Part shown: positions 1-8,590 of the stretch, one piece after another
Position numbering within the stretch: the first letter of the stretch is position 1
Layout: each line of letters begins with the position of its first letter
Program-made: the position numbers and the translations under genes
Notes under the pieces: generated by a model
Database searches by the model: none
What the model was told of the DNA's origin: nothing
Seen by the model: the letters and a program-made list of their open reading frames with translations, nothing else
Source: a virus
Length of the DNA stretch: 24,445 nucleotides
IMG/VR virus record: IMGVR_UViG_3300035698_006528
Coordinates: 1-24,445 of that record
Direction: 5' to 3' (one strand)

Positions 1-2
1 AT

Positions 3-250
3 GCTGCCAGCACTGCCGCTGATGTTGTTACCACTACCGCTGACGTTATTCTGACCGGTGCCGACGCTGCGAGCACGGCCGCTAATGTGATTACCACCAA
101 CGCTGATGTTGTGCTGACTAACGCTGATGCTGCCAGCACTGCTGCTGATGTACTGGTCACGAATGCTGACGTTGTACTGACCAATGCCGATGTTGTTACA
201 ACTGCCACCGCCGCTGCACAAGCAGCCACCAGCGCAGCCAATGCTGCCGC
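3..250 (+). repeat. 21-bp tandem repeat encoding fibre heptads
   Basis: Within the fibre gene, degenerate 21-bp units with core words such as gctgatgttgt and accaatgcc repeat about nine times. They encode heptads VVTTTAD, VILTGAD, AASTAAD, VLVTNAD, VVLTNAD. The array runs off the left edge. An Ala/Gln-rich run follows and leads into the globular part. Confidence 0.85.
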
Positions 251-3200
251 CGTAGTCAATTGGTCAATACCCGGGTTCACCACCACGCTTGCCATGACTG
301 ATGGCGTGGTTGCTCGTATGTACCCAGCATCAGAACCTGGTGTACCTGATGCATGGCGATTTAACAAAGGCGCAAGCTGGTACAACGAAACAAGAACAAC
401 GGGCGCTTATCTTGGCGAGTTTGCCAACGTCACTGCTGCGGCCGGTGCAACTGATGCTGCAATTGGCGATTACTATTACGACTCGGCCCTTGCGTTCTTT
501 TACGAACTTAGCAACATTGGTACACCCGCCAGCGATGCCACAGAGCGAGCGGGCAGCGCGGAGTTTCCTAGCGCCATTGAGTTCGTTGTCAAAGCCAACA
601 ACATTTTCATCTTGGATCTTAAAGATGGGTCACTTTGGAAACGAATAAGGGCTTCGGCTGGCCCCACATCAGCTTTGAGTTGGTGGAAAGGTAGCAGAGG
701 TGTTTCGAGTCTGGATTATAAAAACGGCGTGCTTGTATTCGGTAAGGATTCCGGCACTACCCCTCTGGGCCTCAATATCGTCAACTTCTTGGAAGATAAA
801 ATATACAAGATAGAATCAACTGAGGGAAACACTGGTGAGTTACCCATGTCTGCTATTGGTCAGGCTGTGGATATTTTACCTACTTCTCGTTATGAAACCA
901 TACTAGCTAACACAGTCAAAGCAGTCGCTATTGGCGATGCATCAAAACACTACGGCTATGACGAATGGGGAGTACCTAAACAGTTTATCGCTGTAGGTTG
1001 TGAAACTACACACGGCATTAGCGTTATACACCCGAACGGCAAGGTGTATGACATTACGGGCCAATCCAGCTTAATAAATGCTGTTGAATTTAATGCGTTC
1101 GGGGAGTTAGTTGCAACTGGCCTTTTCTCGTCATACCAAAGCACTTACAACGTGCCATTTAGAGATATTGATTACTCCGAACACGTGAGGGTTATGTACC
1201 CCACGGCCAGTATTTCTGCTGATGCTGCCTCGTTCCCGAGGACTTTAATTGTTGGAACACCCACGGCCACTGCACTGATGGGGCAGAAAGCGCTAGTTGC
1301 TGACGATACATTCCTGGCGGCAATTGATGAGGATGTATATGGTACGGGTAATGACGACGGTCGTGACAGTCCAGCCACATACGTTGGTTACGATTCCGCT
1401 TTAACAGAACACTTTGTTTCACCAATGGTTGATAGGCTGGTGACGGCTGCATTGGGTATGGAGGTAGGGACAACTGCTCTAGTTGAGGCGGAGTATACAA
1501 CAAACTCCACCTTCGATTCAGACACAACAGGGTGGACGGTTGTTAACGGAACACTGGCTAACTCACCCGCAGGATCTCTGCGACTTGAGAACACAAACAC
1601 CAACCCATCAACAGTTTATCAGGCGCTCGCTACAACAGTTCAAGGCAAGGACTATGTAGCGATTATTGAGCTTGAAAGCGTTGTTGGGCTAACTGCCGTT
1701 AGGGTTGATATATCCACAAGCAGCTCAACCGGCAACTCCTATAAACAGGTTACGTTGCCTGCGGTGGCGGGCTTTTACGCCATTCCATTCACTTCTCTGT
1801 ATAACTCAGAATATATAATTCTTGTTACCACGGGTGCCGAAAACGCAGGCGATTACATTCAAGTATCCGAAGCCTCTGTATGGGAAGCTACATCTGACCG
1901 CTCACAACTCAACACCAACCACGCCAAGATAAACGGCACGATTACCAGAGCAGCATATGATTCTGGTGATGCTGTACTTCATTCGGGTGCTGATGCGCTA
2001 TCGGCTAATGCTGGGGCTTATTGGGAAGAAGGCTATGATGGATTTGCCACAGATGGTGTAGTGCTCCACACGTTCATTAATTACACAGCCACCGAAGTTC
2101 GCAACCTGATAAGCAACCGGGCGTTAGACGGTAGCAGTAATCCGATAACCTGGTTGGCCGACAACACCGCAGGCGTTTCTATACATATCAATGGGTCGTC
2201 TATTCTTTCAATTACCAACGGGACTGGTGCTGCAACAGCTACCACAGCTATTTCAACCGCGCTGGCAACAGGACTGCATGAGGTCACAGTTATACAAGCC
2301 TCTGGTAGCACTTCAGGCTTCAGAGATTACTATGTATACGTGGATGGCGAGCTAAACCAAGTCACTGCCGAAGTGGTGTTTACTGCGCCGACAACTGCAA
2401 TCACTTACATCCACCCATCGAATACATCATGGGCGGAAGTGGGTGGCCTCGACAGAAAAGCCACCGCTGATTTCTACCGATGGAAGTACAAGAAAGAACG
2501 CAGGTTGTTCGACACTGGTGCCAAGGCTACATTGCAGGGAACCGGAAACGTTGTCGATATTGCAGTAGACGAAGCCAGGAAGACCTACACGGTCCTCCAG
2601 ACAGATCACTACACCACATTCGATATGGATGGCATTGTTACTGACGATGGTGCTGTATCGAATACCGGCGTGTCGATCAGTGTCCATGATGGCGATATCA
2701 CTATTCTGGATGGTGCCAATCTCACGCTGACGGTTGCTGCCAAGGATCTCGTTGAGCACCCATCCCAGCGAGTTAAAGAAAAGCGGATATTTGAGTATGA
2801 CAGCCTGGTTGAGGCCGACCCGCGTATCTTCGGCAAGACCGTCACAAACCCGCCCAACACAGGCGGCGATACCGTCGGTGGCACGCTGCTTGATTGGGAT
2901 GGCGCAGAATCGACCGATCCAACACTAGCCGACGCCTTGACCACGCTATTTGGTAACGAGGCAGGTAGCTATCTCGTTGGATTAACCGTCGCAAGCAGGA
3001 CAGCCGGTACGGTACAGATTGATATCTCAGGCACGTCAGGTGCGGCTAGGTCAACCAATGCGACCTTCACTGAAACGCTTGTATACGATCCTGCTGCGAG
3101 TGCGTCAGATGATCTTGTATTCAGTGATGCCGCCAGCGCATTTGATGGTCAGGTCAGCGATTACCGAATTCGGAAGGTGGGCATACCCCATTGGGTTGAA

Positions 3201-3368
3201 TCATCCTGGCGCATAGAGATGGTGTTGGAAGATGGGTCGAAAGTAAGACCAGATACACCTGACCTGGTACGGGATGGTGCGATCACTAGGCGCTTTGATG
3301 GGAAGTCTGGATGGCTCTCCACAGTCGATGCTTGGAATGTGCTCTCCATTGAGGGGGTACAGTCATGA
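3..3368 (+). CDS. Tail fibre / receptor-binding protein, 5' end missing
   Basis: The reading frame is open through the left edge of the window, so the gene starts further upstream; the GTG at 87 lies inside the repeat and is not the likely start. The visible part is about 1,121 codons. It opens with about nine heptads of the form xxxTxAD (for example VVLTNAD), a pattern common in trimeric phage fibres. Next come a beta-rich, propeller-like stretch (about 300-1400), a jelly-roll or carbohydrate-binding-like stretch (about 1490-1890), a LamG/concanavalin-like stretch (about 1990-2440), and another beta-rich region up to a C-terminal domain. The domain names are my reading of strand patterns, not a database match. 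The stop overlaps the next start by 4 nt. The likely role is binding the host surface at the tail tip or side. The middle is more AT-rich than the head genes, as is usual for exchanged adhesin modules. Confidence 0.8.
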   Translation, partial: AASTAADVVTTTADVILTGADAASTAANVITTNADVVLTNADAASTAADVLVTNADVVLTNADVVTTATAAAQAATSAANAAAVVNWSIPGFTTTLAMTDGVVARMYPASEPGVPDAWRFNKGASWYNETRTTGAYLGEFANVTAAAGATDAAIGDYYYDSALAFFYELSNIGTPASDATERAGSAEFPSAIEFVVKANNIFILDLKDGSLWKRIRASAGPTSALSWWKGSRGVSSLDYKNGVLVFGKDSGTTPLGLNIVNFLEDKIYKIESTEGNTGELPMSAIGQAVDILPTSRYETILANTVKAVAIGDASKHYGYDEWGVPKQFIAVGCETTHGISVIHPNGKVYDITGQSSLINAVEFNAFGELVATGLFSSYQSTYNVPFRDIDYSEHVRVMYPTASISADAASFPRTLIVGTPTATALMGQKALVADDTFLAAIDEDVYGTGNDDGRDSPATYVGYDSALTEHFVSPMVDRLVTAALGMEVGTTALVEAEYTTNSTFDSDTTGWTVVNGTLANSPAGSLRLENTNTNPSTVYQALATTVQGKDYVAIIELESVVGLTAVRVDISTSSSTGNSYKQVTLPAVAGFYAIPFTSLYNSEYIILVTTGAENAGDYIQVSEASVWEATSDRSQLNTNHAKINGTITRAAYDSGDAVLHSGADALSANAGAYWEEGYDGFATDGVVLHTFINYTATEVRNLISNRALDGSSNPITWLADNTAGVSIHINGSSILSITNGTGAATATTAISTALATGLHEVTVIQASGSTSGFRDYYVYVDGELNQVTAEVVFTAPTTAITYIHPSNTSWAEVGGLDRKATADFYRWKYKKERRLFDTGAKATLQGTGNVVDIAVDEARKTYTVLQTDHYTTFDMDGIVTDDGAVSNTGVSISVHDGDITILDGANLTLTVAAKDLVEHPSQRVKEKRIFEYDSLVEADPRIFGKTVTNPPNTGGDTVGGTLLDWDGAESTDPTLADALTTLFGNEAGSYLVGLTVASRTAGTVQIDISGTSGAARSTNATFTETLVYDPAASASDDLVFSDAASAFDGQVSDYRIRKVGIPHWVESSWRIEMVLEDGSKVRPDTPDLVRDGAITRRFDGKSGWLSTVDAWNVLSIEGVQS

Positions 3369-3988
3369 GCATCGAATTGAAGAATGACGGGATGGAAGTC
3401 CTCTACGACGGCAAGCTGATACACAGCCACTTCAGCAATAAGGTCTGGTCGCCAAGTCAGATTGAGGCCTCAGTACAGCGAGTCATCAACGCCAAACTCC
3501 CACAACCTGCCAGAGAGAAGATCATTCGCCAGGGTGGCGCCACCAAAGCGGGTCTGGACGCATACTTCGATGCATTTGTAGATGGCATCAAAGACACCTT
3601 GATAGCAGAGGCAGAGAAGCACAGGAAAGCGCTCAGTTACGAACGCATGACCATCAGGTTGGAGCAGCTGGATATTCAACTGAACGGCCTGCCTATCCAA
3701 GTGGAAGAAACGTACATCGACGCTGAAGGCGCTGAGCAGGTTCGTATGATCGATAACCCACTGCGTATTGGCTACGAGGTTGGCCATGTGATGCTGGATG
3801 GATTGCCACTGCAGATTGAACAACCGACCTATGGTGTAGATGGCGAACTCGCAGGCACTGAGATGATTGATAACCCTAAACGGGAATCTGTTGGCCAAGA
3901 GCACGACACTATCGAAGGGCTTTTGGCGTTTATCGCTCTCGATGCTGATGTCATGGTGCTGGTAACAGCCAGATCTGGAGGTCTGTAG
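3365..3988 (+). CDS. Hypothetical protein with an internal duplication, tail-fibre-linked
   Basis: This 207-aa protein is not recognised. Its ATG overlaps the stop of the fibre gene (ATGA), so translation is probably coupled. The first 100 residues look mainly helical and charged. The second half contains a duplicated block of about 28 residues: residues 107-134 (begin NGLPIQVEE, end RMIDNPLR) and 145-173 (begin DGLPLQIEQ, end EMIDNPKR), separated by about 10 residues. There is no signal peptide or membrane segment. Position directly after a fibre gene suggests a fibre-associated structural part or a fibre-assembly chaperone, but that is inferred from context only. Confidence 0.7.
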   Translation: MSIELKNDGMEVLYDGKLIHSHFSNKVWSPSQIEASVQRVINAKLPQPAREKIIRQGGATKAGLDAYFDAFVDGIKDTLIAEAEKHRKALSYERMTIRLEQLDIQLNGLPIQVEETYIDAEGAEQVRMIDNPLRIGYEVGHVMLDGLPLQIEQPTYGVDGELAGTEMIDNPKRESVGQEHDTIEGLLAFIALDADVMVLVTARSGGL

Positions 3989-4429
3989 ATGTCTTCCATT
4001 GTGGCGACCAATATCAGCAGCTTTGCGAAGATCTCACCGGTAAAGGGGTTTGTATTCAAAGGAAAAAGGAATCTCCTGACGATCGCGGTAAATGACTTCT
4101 ATCCTGAGTCAATGGCATCGCTTCCGCGGATCTGGACGGACGTCGATCGCATGGTGCTGCATGTATGCAGTTTTAATGCTGAAACAGGCACCGCTACCGA
4201 GATCGTGGCCACCGCAGATACCGATGTTGACGCAACGCTGATCAACTATTCCGCTGCTGGACAGGTGGTGCTGAAACTAGGCGCCCTGACAACATTGCTG
4301 GGTGCAGCCATTCCGGATGCCGAATATCTGGTGCGCCTTACTTCGTATGTTGGCGAGCTCGCAACACAGGTGCTACATGAGTCGCAACAGGTCGCCCGCA
4401 TTGTGTTCGTCGATACGGAAACAGTCTGA
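3989..4429 (+). CDS. Hypothetical protein of the tail-fibre cluster
   Basis: This 146-aa protein is not recognised. The ATG directly follows the TAG of the previous gene and has a good ribosome site (ggaggt, about 10 nt upstream). The sequence is rich in alternating beta-strand patterns, with few charged runs, no transmembrane segment and one cysteine, which fits a small structural beta-sandwich. It ends in TGATG, sharing its stop with the start of the gpZ-like gene. It belongs to the same transcription unit as its neighbours and may be a small virion or tail-associated protein. Confidence 0.7.
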   Translation: MSSIVATNISSFAKISPVKGFVFKGKRNLLTIAVNDFYPESMASLPRIWTDVDRMVLHVCSFNAETGTATEIVATADTDVDATLINYSAAGQVVLKLGALTTLLGAAIPDAEYLVRLTSYVGELATQVLHESQQVARIVFVDTETV

Positions 4430-5019
4430 TGGTATTGGCAATCAGAATCACAGATGACCTGGCCAGGCTGGATAAAGTACTCCACCGCCATGAGCGGGAG
4501 TTGATGACAAAGGCTGTACCACAGGCCATCAACAAGACAGTGACCACAGTGGCATCACGTGCAGTAAAGCATGTGAGCGCAATCACCAGTGAGAAGCAGA
4601 AGGACATCAGGGCCAAGATGGTACTGAAGAAAGCCAGCCCGAAACATCTGTCTGCCTCTGTTGATATGCGTGAGGCCAGGGCCACCAACCTGATCAAGTT
4701 CGTTAGCACCTCTCAGCGTAACGCCGGCACGTTCAGAAGAAGAACGAAGAAGGGCTTCAAGCATCCTGGCGTCAAGGCCAAGGCGTGGGGTAGTAGCAAG
4801 TACTACCGTGGCACGTTCATCGGCACAGGCAAGGACAGCGGCGCGCAGCTGGTGTTCAAGCGTGGCTCATCAGGCAAGGCCCAATCAGTGACCGGGCCAT
4901 CAGCGCGGCGTGAGTTCATCAAGCCTGACAGTACCGCAATGCTTCGGCGTGTGACCAAGCAACGCATCAGAATAGAGCTGAGTGCAGCCATCAACAACAT
5001 GATCAGGAGGCAGGTGTGA
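4429..5019 (+). CDS. Minor tail protein Z-like (tail completion)
   Basis: This 196-aa, very basic protein has the layout of the lambda gpZ / prophage minor tail protein Z family. An N-terminal stretch with AINKTVTTVASRAVKH (compare AINRVASSAISQSASQ in lambda gpZ, recalled from memory) is followed by a Lys/Arg-rich middle, a Gly-rich stretch and a basic C-terminus. In lambda gpZ is needed to complete the tail end that joins the head; length (192 aa in lambda) agrees. Here it lies upstream of the terminase genes instead of between the FII and U genes. It shares its start with the stop of the preceding gene (TGATG). Confidence 0.75.
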   Translation: MVLAIRITDDLARLDKVLHRHERELMTKAVPQAINKTVTTVASRAVKHVSAITSEKQKDIRAKMVLKKASPKHLSASVDMREARATNLIKFVSTSQRNAGTFRRRTKKGFKHPGVKAKAWGSSKYYRGTFIGTGKDSGAQLVFKRGSSGKAQSVTGPSARREFIKPDSTAMLRRVTKQRIRIELSAAINNMIRRQV

Positions 5020-5738
5020 TGTTATGTACAGTCTGCAATTGCGATCAACCGAATGATTGTTTCTCGTCTTTCCTCTCACGTGGTAAGGAATATCAGCGCA
5101 ACGAATGCGGTGATTGTGTGAGAGCCAAGAGCGCCGCCCGCGCACGACAACGGCGCGCCTTGCATCCAAGAGCGTCACGCGCGAAGACTGCAGGCACTAA
5201 ATATCTACCACCTCGTTATTCGCACGGAATACTCAGGTCCAACGCGGCACAGGCGTTTGAACATTGGGTGACCGAAGTTCTAAGCGCTCAGCGTGCAGAT
5301 CAATACTTCATATCGATGGGTTGCCCTTGGGATAACCCTCGGCTCACCAAGGCAGCGCGCTTAGATCTGGTGATGGCCGGCAAGGTTAAGGTTAGCGAAG
5401 ACAGCCACGATGGGGTGAGAATCCCGCTGAATGGAAAGTATGCGTCAGGCGCCGCAGCGTTTACGTTGGTTGACAAGGAAATGTACCAAGAGCTTATGCG
5501 GTTCAAGTGGCAGGCCAAACCCAACGGCAAGCTCAATTGCGTCTACGCTGTAAGAACAACCGCGGTTGACGGCAGGACAATAACAGTTCGAATGCACCGT
5601 GAGGTGTTGGGCCTCGGCGGTGCATCAGACGAGCCAATGGATGTGGATCACATCAACCACAACCCATTAGATAACAGGGCCCGCAACCTGCGTCTGGTGG
5701 CTCGTATGGAAAACACTGCCAACAGATGGGCAGCATGA
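5019..5738 (+). CDS. HNH endonuclease with N-terminal zinc finger
   Basis: The chosen start is the ATG at 5019, 8 nt after a strong AGGAGG; a GTG at 5016 is in frame but too close. The protein has 239 residues. An N-terminal C3-x2-C6 ... C30-x2-C33 knuckle is followed by a basic patch. Residues about 135-180 have the beta-rich segment often found before HNH_3 domains (IPLNGKYA, VYAVRTT), and the nuclease core follows: R191-M-H193-R, D208-V-D210-H211-I-N213 and N215-P-L-D-N219, with NLRLV after it. This matches HNH homing endonucleases that insert beside phage genes. The start overlaps the gpZ stop, and the terminase small gene follows after 140 bp. An HNH protein next to terminase can also assist cos cleavage (HK97 gp74), but this subfamily looks more like a homing type. 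Confidence 0.85.
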   Translation: MLCTVCNCDQPNDCFSSFLSRGKEYQRNECGDCVRAKSAARARQRRALHPRASRAKTAGTKYLPPRYSHGILRSNAAQAFEHWVTEVLSAQRADQYFISMGCPWDNPRLTKAARLDLVMAGKVKVSEDSHDGVRIPLNGKYASGAAAFTLVDKEMYQELMRFKWQAKPNGKLNCVYAVRTTAVDGRTITVRMHREVLGLGGASDEPMDVDHINHNPLDNRARNLRLVARMENTANRWAA

Positions 5739-5878
5739 TGACGCCCCATAGTAATGCGGTTGGGTCCTGGGGAAGGGGTCCGGGTAAGGGTACGCGGCAT
5801 CGCAGTATTCCGCTATTTATGAGCCTCCACAGACTCAGGTTGTAGTTGAACTTGAGGGGATGAGCAGGCAATCAAACA
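5739..5878 (+). other. Intergenic gap before terminase; candidate cos / terminase-binding region
   Basis: This 140-bp non-coding stretch contains four closely spaced GGGT(C/A)(C/A) words, at 5762, 5776, 5782 and 5788, in a G-rich tract. Lambda-type phages carry cos just upstream of the small terminase gene, and the terminase here is of that type. No perfect dyad that would prove a cohesive-end site was seen. A GAGGGG at about 5853-5858 is a distant ribosome site for the next gene. Confidence 0.35.
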
Positions 5879-6430
5879 ATGGCAGCAAAGAAAAAGACAC
5901 CGAATTCGCAGAAGCCCGATTCCACTTGGCTTACACGCAGCCAGATGGTGCTGCACCTGCAGATATCAGGGACGGCCTTCGACAAATGGAAACTACAACA
6001 TGTAGGCAAAATCGGGCGCCATCGTTACTGGACGATCGCGCAGGTCATTAGTTACCGCGTTGCACGCGAACAACTCAAGTACCAGGCACGCCTTGACGAC
6101 ATGATTCAAGCAGGTAGCGACGGCGATGACCTCAACCCGGTGATTGAAAAGGCCAAGCTCGATCGGGAGAAGCGGATCGGGCAGGAACTGGCGAATGACG
6201 AGAAGATGGGCAACGTGTTCCCGACAGCTGCCGCGGGGTTTGTCTGGGCGAAGGCTGGCGCAGAGATGTCAGCAGTTCTTGAGTCGCTGCCGGCGAAACT
6301 GAAACGATCGATGCCAAAGATGACGGCAACCCAACTCAACGTAATCAAGAAGGAAATCGCAAAGGCATGCAACACAGCCGCCGACGTCGCCGATAAATTC
6401 GATGAATTCCTTGAGGAGTATTACACCTAG
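5879..6430 (+). CDS. Terminase small subunit, gpNu1-like
   Basis: This 183-aa protein probably recognises the packaging site and delivers the DNA to the large subunit. The N-terminus has a lysine-rich leader, then a winged-helix-like segment (residues about 17-50, TRSQMVLHLQISGTAFDKW) like that of Nu1-type small terminases, and a long charged helical region that would mediate assembly and contact with the large subunit. Length agrees with lambda gpNu1 (181 aa). The ATG at 5879 is the first start after an in-frame TGA at 5861. The end overlaps the large-subunit gene by 29 nt. The identification rests on the DNA-binding segment, length and position. Confidence 0.8.
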   Translation: MAAKKKTPNSQKPDSTWLTRSQMVLHLQISGTAFDKWKLQHVGKIGRHRYWTIAQVISYRVAREQLKYQARLDDMIQAGSDGDDLNPVIEKAKLDREKRIGQELANDEKMGNVFPTAAAGFVWAKAGAEMSAVLESLPAKLKRSMPKMTATQLNVIKKEIAKACNTAADVADKFDEFLEEYYT

Positions 6431-8336
6431 TCAGCGTGGCAACCTGAAGCGCGCCTGGGTCAAGGCGTTGAATTCAACGCTGCGAAAAAAAGAACCGTTG
6501 ACTGCTGTGGAGTGGGCAGACCAGAACTATTACTTGTCGCCGGAGTCAGCTTACGTGGAAGGCGACTGGGAAACGGTCCCCTTCCAGGTGGCCCCGCTCA
6601 ATTCGATGGGCAATGATGACATTAGAGCAGTGAACCTGGTCAAGTCCGCCCGGGTTGGTTACACCAAGATGATTCTGGCCGCGATCGCCTACTTCATCGA
6701 ACACAAGAAGCGCAACGGCATGCTGTTTCAGCCGACCGATGATGCTCGTGATGGATTCAGCAAGCAGCATGTAAACCCGATGATCCGAGACGTTAGGGTG
6801 ATGCGGGACATGTTCCCTCACCTCGACAAGAAGTCAAAGTTCAACACGATGGACTACAAGCTGTTTACGAACAGCCGCCAGCTGTTCTTGATGGGTGGTA
6901 AATCTGCAAAGAACTATCGAGAGAAGTCGGTTGATTTTGTCATCTACGACGAACTGTCGAGCTTTGATGCTGACATTGAACGAGAAGGTGACCCAGTATC
7001 CCTGGGTGATGTGCGGGTTGTAGGCGCCGCCTTCCCAAAATCGATTCGAGGATCCACGCCGAAGGAGGCGGGCACCTGCCAGATCTCAATGGCCGCCGGC
7101 GATTCGGATGAGCACTTCAGGCGATGGTACCCCTGCCCTCATTGCAATGAGCGGCAAATCCTCCGCTGGGGTGGTCCGGACGCGAGCTTCGGCATCAAGT
7201 ACGTCAACAATGATCCATCTACTGCAGCGTACTTGTGCGAGCACTGCGCTGCCCTGATCGATCAAGATGAAATGCCAGCGATGGACGAGAAAGCCGTCTG
7301 GATCTCTGACAACGGGATGTCGACAACCGACGGCATTACTTTTTACGACGCCAACGGCAAGGTGACGAACGCGCCTGCCTCGGTCACCTGGTACATGTGG
7401 GCAGGATTTTGCGCACCTGGTGGTGACAGCTGGTCTCAAATTGTTGACGCGTTCATCAAGGCAAAGAAAGACCCGATAAAACTGAAGTCATGGGTTAACA
7501 CAAAGCTTGGGGAAACGTGGGAAGAAGAATCAGACCAACTAGATTCACACCATCTGTATATGCGTAGGGAGCACTACCCCGAAGGGAAAGTCCCGAGAGA
7601 GTGCCTAGCATTACTGTTTGGTGGTGACACCCAGGATGACCGTGTCGAGATCAGTATCTGGGGTTTCGGGCTGGACGGTGAGTCCTGGTTGATCGAACAC
7701 GAGATCTTCTATGGCGACCCTGGCCGCAACGAGTTATGGAACCAGGTTGGTCAGTATCTACAGACCTCAACCTGGGAACACGAATCAGGCGCGACCCTCC
7801 GGATCCGCGGCGGTGGCCTGGACACGGGTGGCCACTACACGACAGAGGCCTACAAGTTTTGCAAGAAACACCAGGCGCGTAATTTCCTGGCGCTGAAGGG
7901 TAGTAACCAGCCCACCGCGCCATTCACCAGCCGGCCAAGCAGAAACAACGCCCAACGAGTCCGGTTGTTTTCGATTGGTACCGCCGAAGCCAAGGACCTC
8001 ATCTATGGGTCTTTGAAGTTGGCGGAGCCGGGGCCTGGTTATGTGCACTTTCCAGTGAGCGCCGACGAGGAGTACTTCGAGCAGCTCACCGGCGAAAAGA
8101 AGGTGACCACGTTTAAAGATGGCAGGCCGGTCAAGAAATACAAAGCCATCCGCCCACGGGTGGAGGCGCTGGATTGCTATGTCTACGCCCGTGCAGCATT
8201 TGAAATATTGAAGGTGCCACTTCGAGCTCTCGCAACTGAGCTCGCTGGTAAGCCGCCACCGGCAACGAAGAAAAAGAAACAGCAATCATCCATCCGCCGT
8301 GAGCGTGGCGACGGTTGGATGGACCGATATCGATAG
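6402..8336 (+). CDS. Terminase large subunit, lambda gpA family
   Basis: This 644-aa ATPase-nuclease motor packages phage DNA into the prohead. Visible motifs are a Walker A-like KSARVGYT at residues 81-88 (nearly the same as in lambda gpA), Walker B VIYDEL at about 180-185 with D183/E184, and GSTP at 218-220 as the coupling motif. A zinc-knuckle pair lies at C245-x2-C248 and C279-x2-C282. The nuclease centre begins at GGDTQDDR (407-414), with LDTGGHYT downstream. Length matches lambda gpA (641 aa). The C-terminus is basic (KKKKQQ), near the region that contacts the portal in lambda. The start at 6402 lies inside the end of the small-subunit gene and has a weak ribosome site, so coupled translation is likely. 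Confidence 0.95.
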   Translation: MNSLRSITPSQRGNLKRAWVKALNSTLRKKEPLTAVEWADQNYYLSPESAYVEGDWETVPFQVAPLNSMGNDDIRAVNLVKSARVGYTKMILAAIAYFIEHKKRNGMLFQPTDDARDGFSKQHVNPMIRDVRVMRDMFPHLDKKSKFNTMDYKLFTNSRQLFLMGGKSAKNYREKSVDFVIYDELSSFDADIEREGDPVSLGDVRVVGAAFPKSIRGSTPKEAGTCQISMAAGDSDEHFRRWYPCPHCNERQILRWGGPDASFGIKYVNNDPSTAAYLCEHCAALIDQDEMPAMDEKAVWISDNGMSTTDGITFYDANGKVTNAPASVTWYMWAGFCAPGGDSWSQIVDAFIKAKKDPIKLKSWVNTKLGETWEEESDQLDSHHLYMRREHYPEGKVPRECLALLFGGDTQDDRVEISIWGFGLDGESWLIEHEIFYGDPGRNELWNQVGQYLQTSTWEHESGATLRIRGGGLDTGGHYTTEAYKFCKKHQARNFLALKGSNQPTAPFTSRPSRNNAQRVRLFSIGTAEAKDLIYGSLKLAEPGPGYVHFPVSADEEYFEQLTGEKKVTTFKDGRPVKKYKAIRPRVEALDCYVYARAAFEILKVPLRALATELAGKPPPATKKKKQQSSIRRERGDGWMDRYR

Positions 8337-8347
8337 GAGTTCAAGGA

Positions 8348-8590
8348 ATGTCAGCAACAATCACTCTCGCGACCGTTCAGACAGACCTCGCCGCATGGCG
8401 TGCGGCGTTGACCGCTGCGAGCTCAGGAGCTTCTTTCTCTCTGAATGGCAGAACCCTAACCCGCCAGAACGTCAGTGAGATCAAAAGGATGGTGGCAGAG
8501 TTGTCCAGGCAAGAGCGAGATTTTCTTGATGCCTCCAGGACCGGTAAAGCCGCTTCCCGTCTGGGCGGATCCCTCGGGAGGTTTAGCTGA
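8348..8590 (+). CDS. Head-tail joining protein, gpW-like
   Basis: I chose the ATG at 8348 because ATAGGAG and AAGG lie just upstream. A longer in-frame ORF from 8315 would overlap the terminase end. The 80-aa product resembles lambda gpW (68 aa): a helix, a short beta hairpin (FSLNGRTLTRQ, residues about 30-40), then a second helix. gpW binds below the portal after packaging and stabilises the DNA-filled head. The gene sits between terminase and portal as in lambda and shares its stop with the portal start (TGATG). Confidence 0.8.
   Translation: MSATITLATVQTDLAAWRAALTAASSGASFSLNGRTLTRQNVSEIKRMVAELSRQERDFLDASRTGKAASRLGGSLGRFS

Noticed and set aside
87-89. GTG at 87 as start of the fibre gene
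   Set aside because: The frame is open to the window edge and the same heptad repeat continues upstream, so the true start is outside the window.
1-250. CRISPR array or satellite from the repeats at the left edge
   Set aside because: The 21-bp units have no spacers, stay in frame and encode fibre heptads.
5860-6051. 63-aa ORF overlapping the small terminase start
   Set aside because: It lies in another frame of the terminase gene and lacks a recognisable product.
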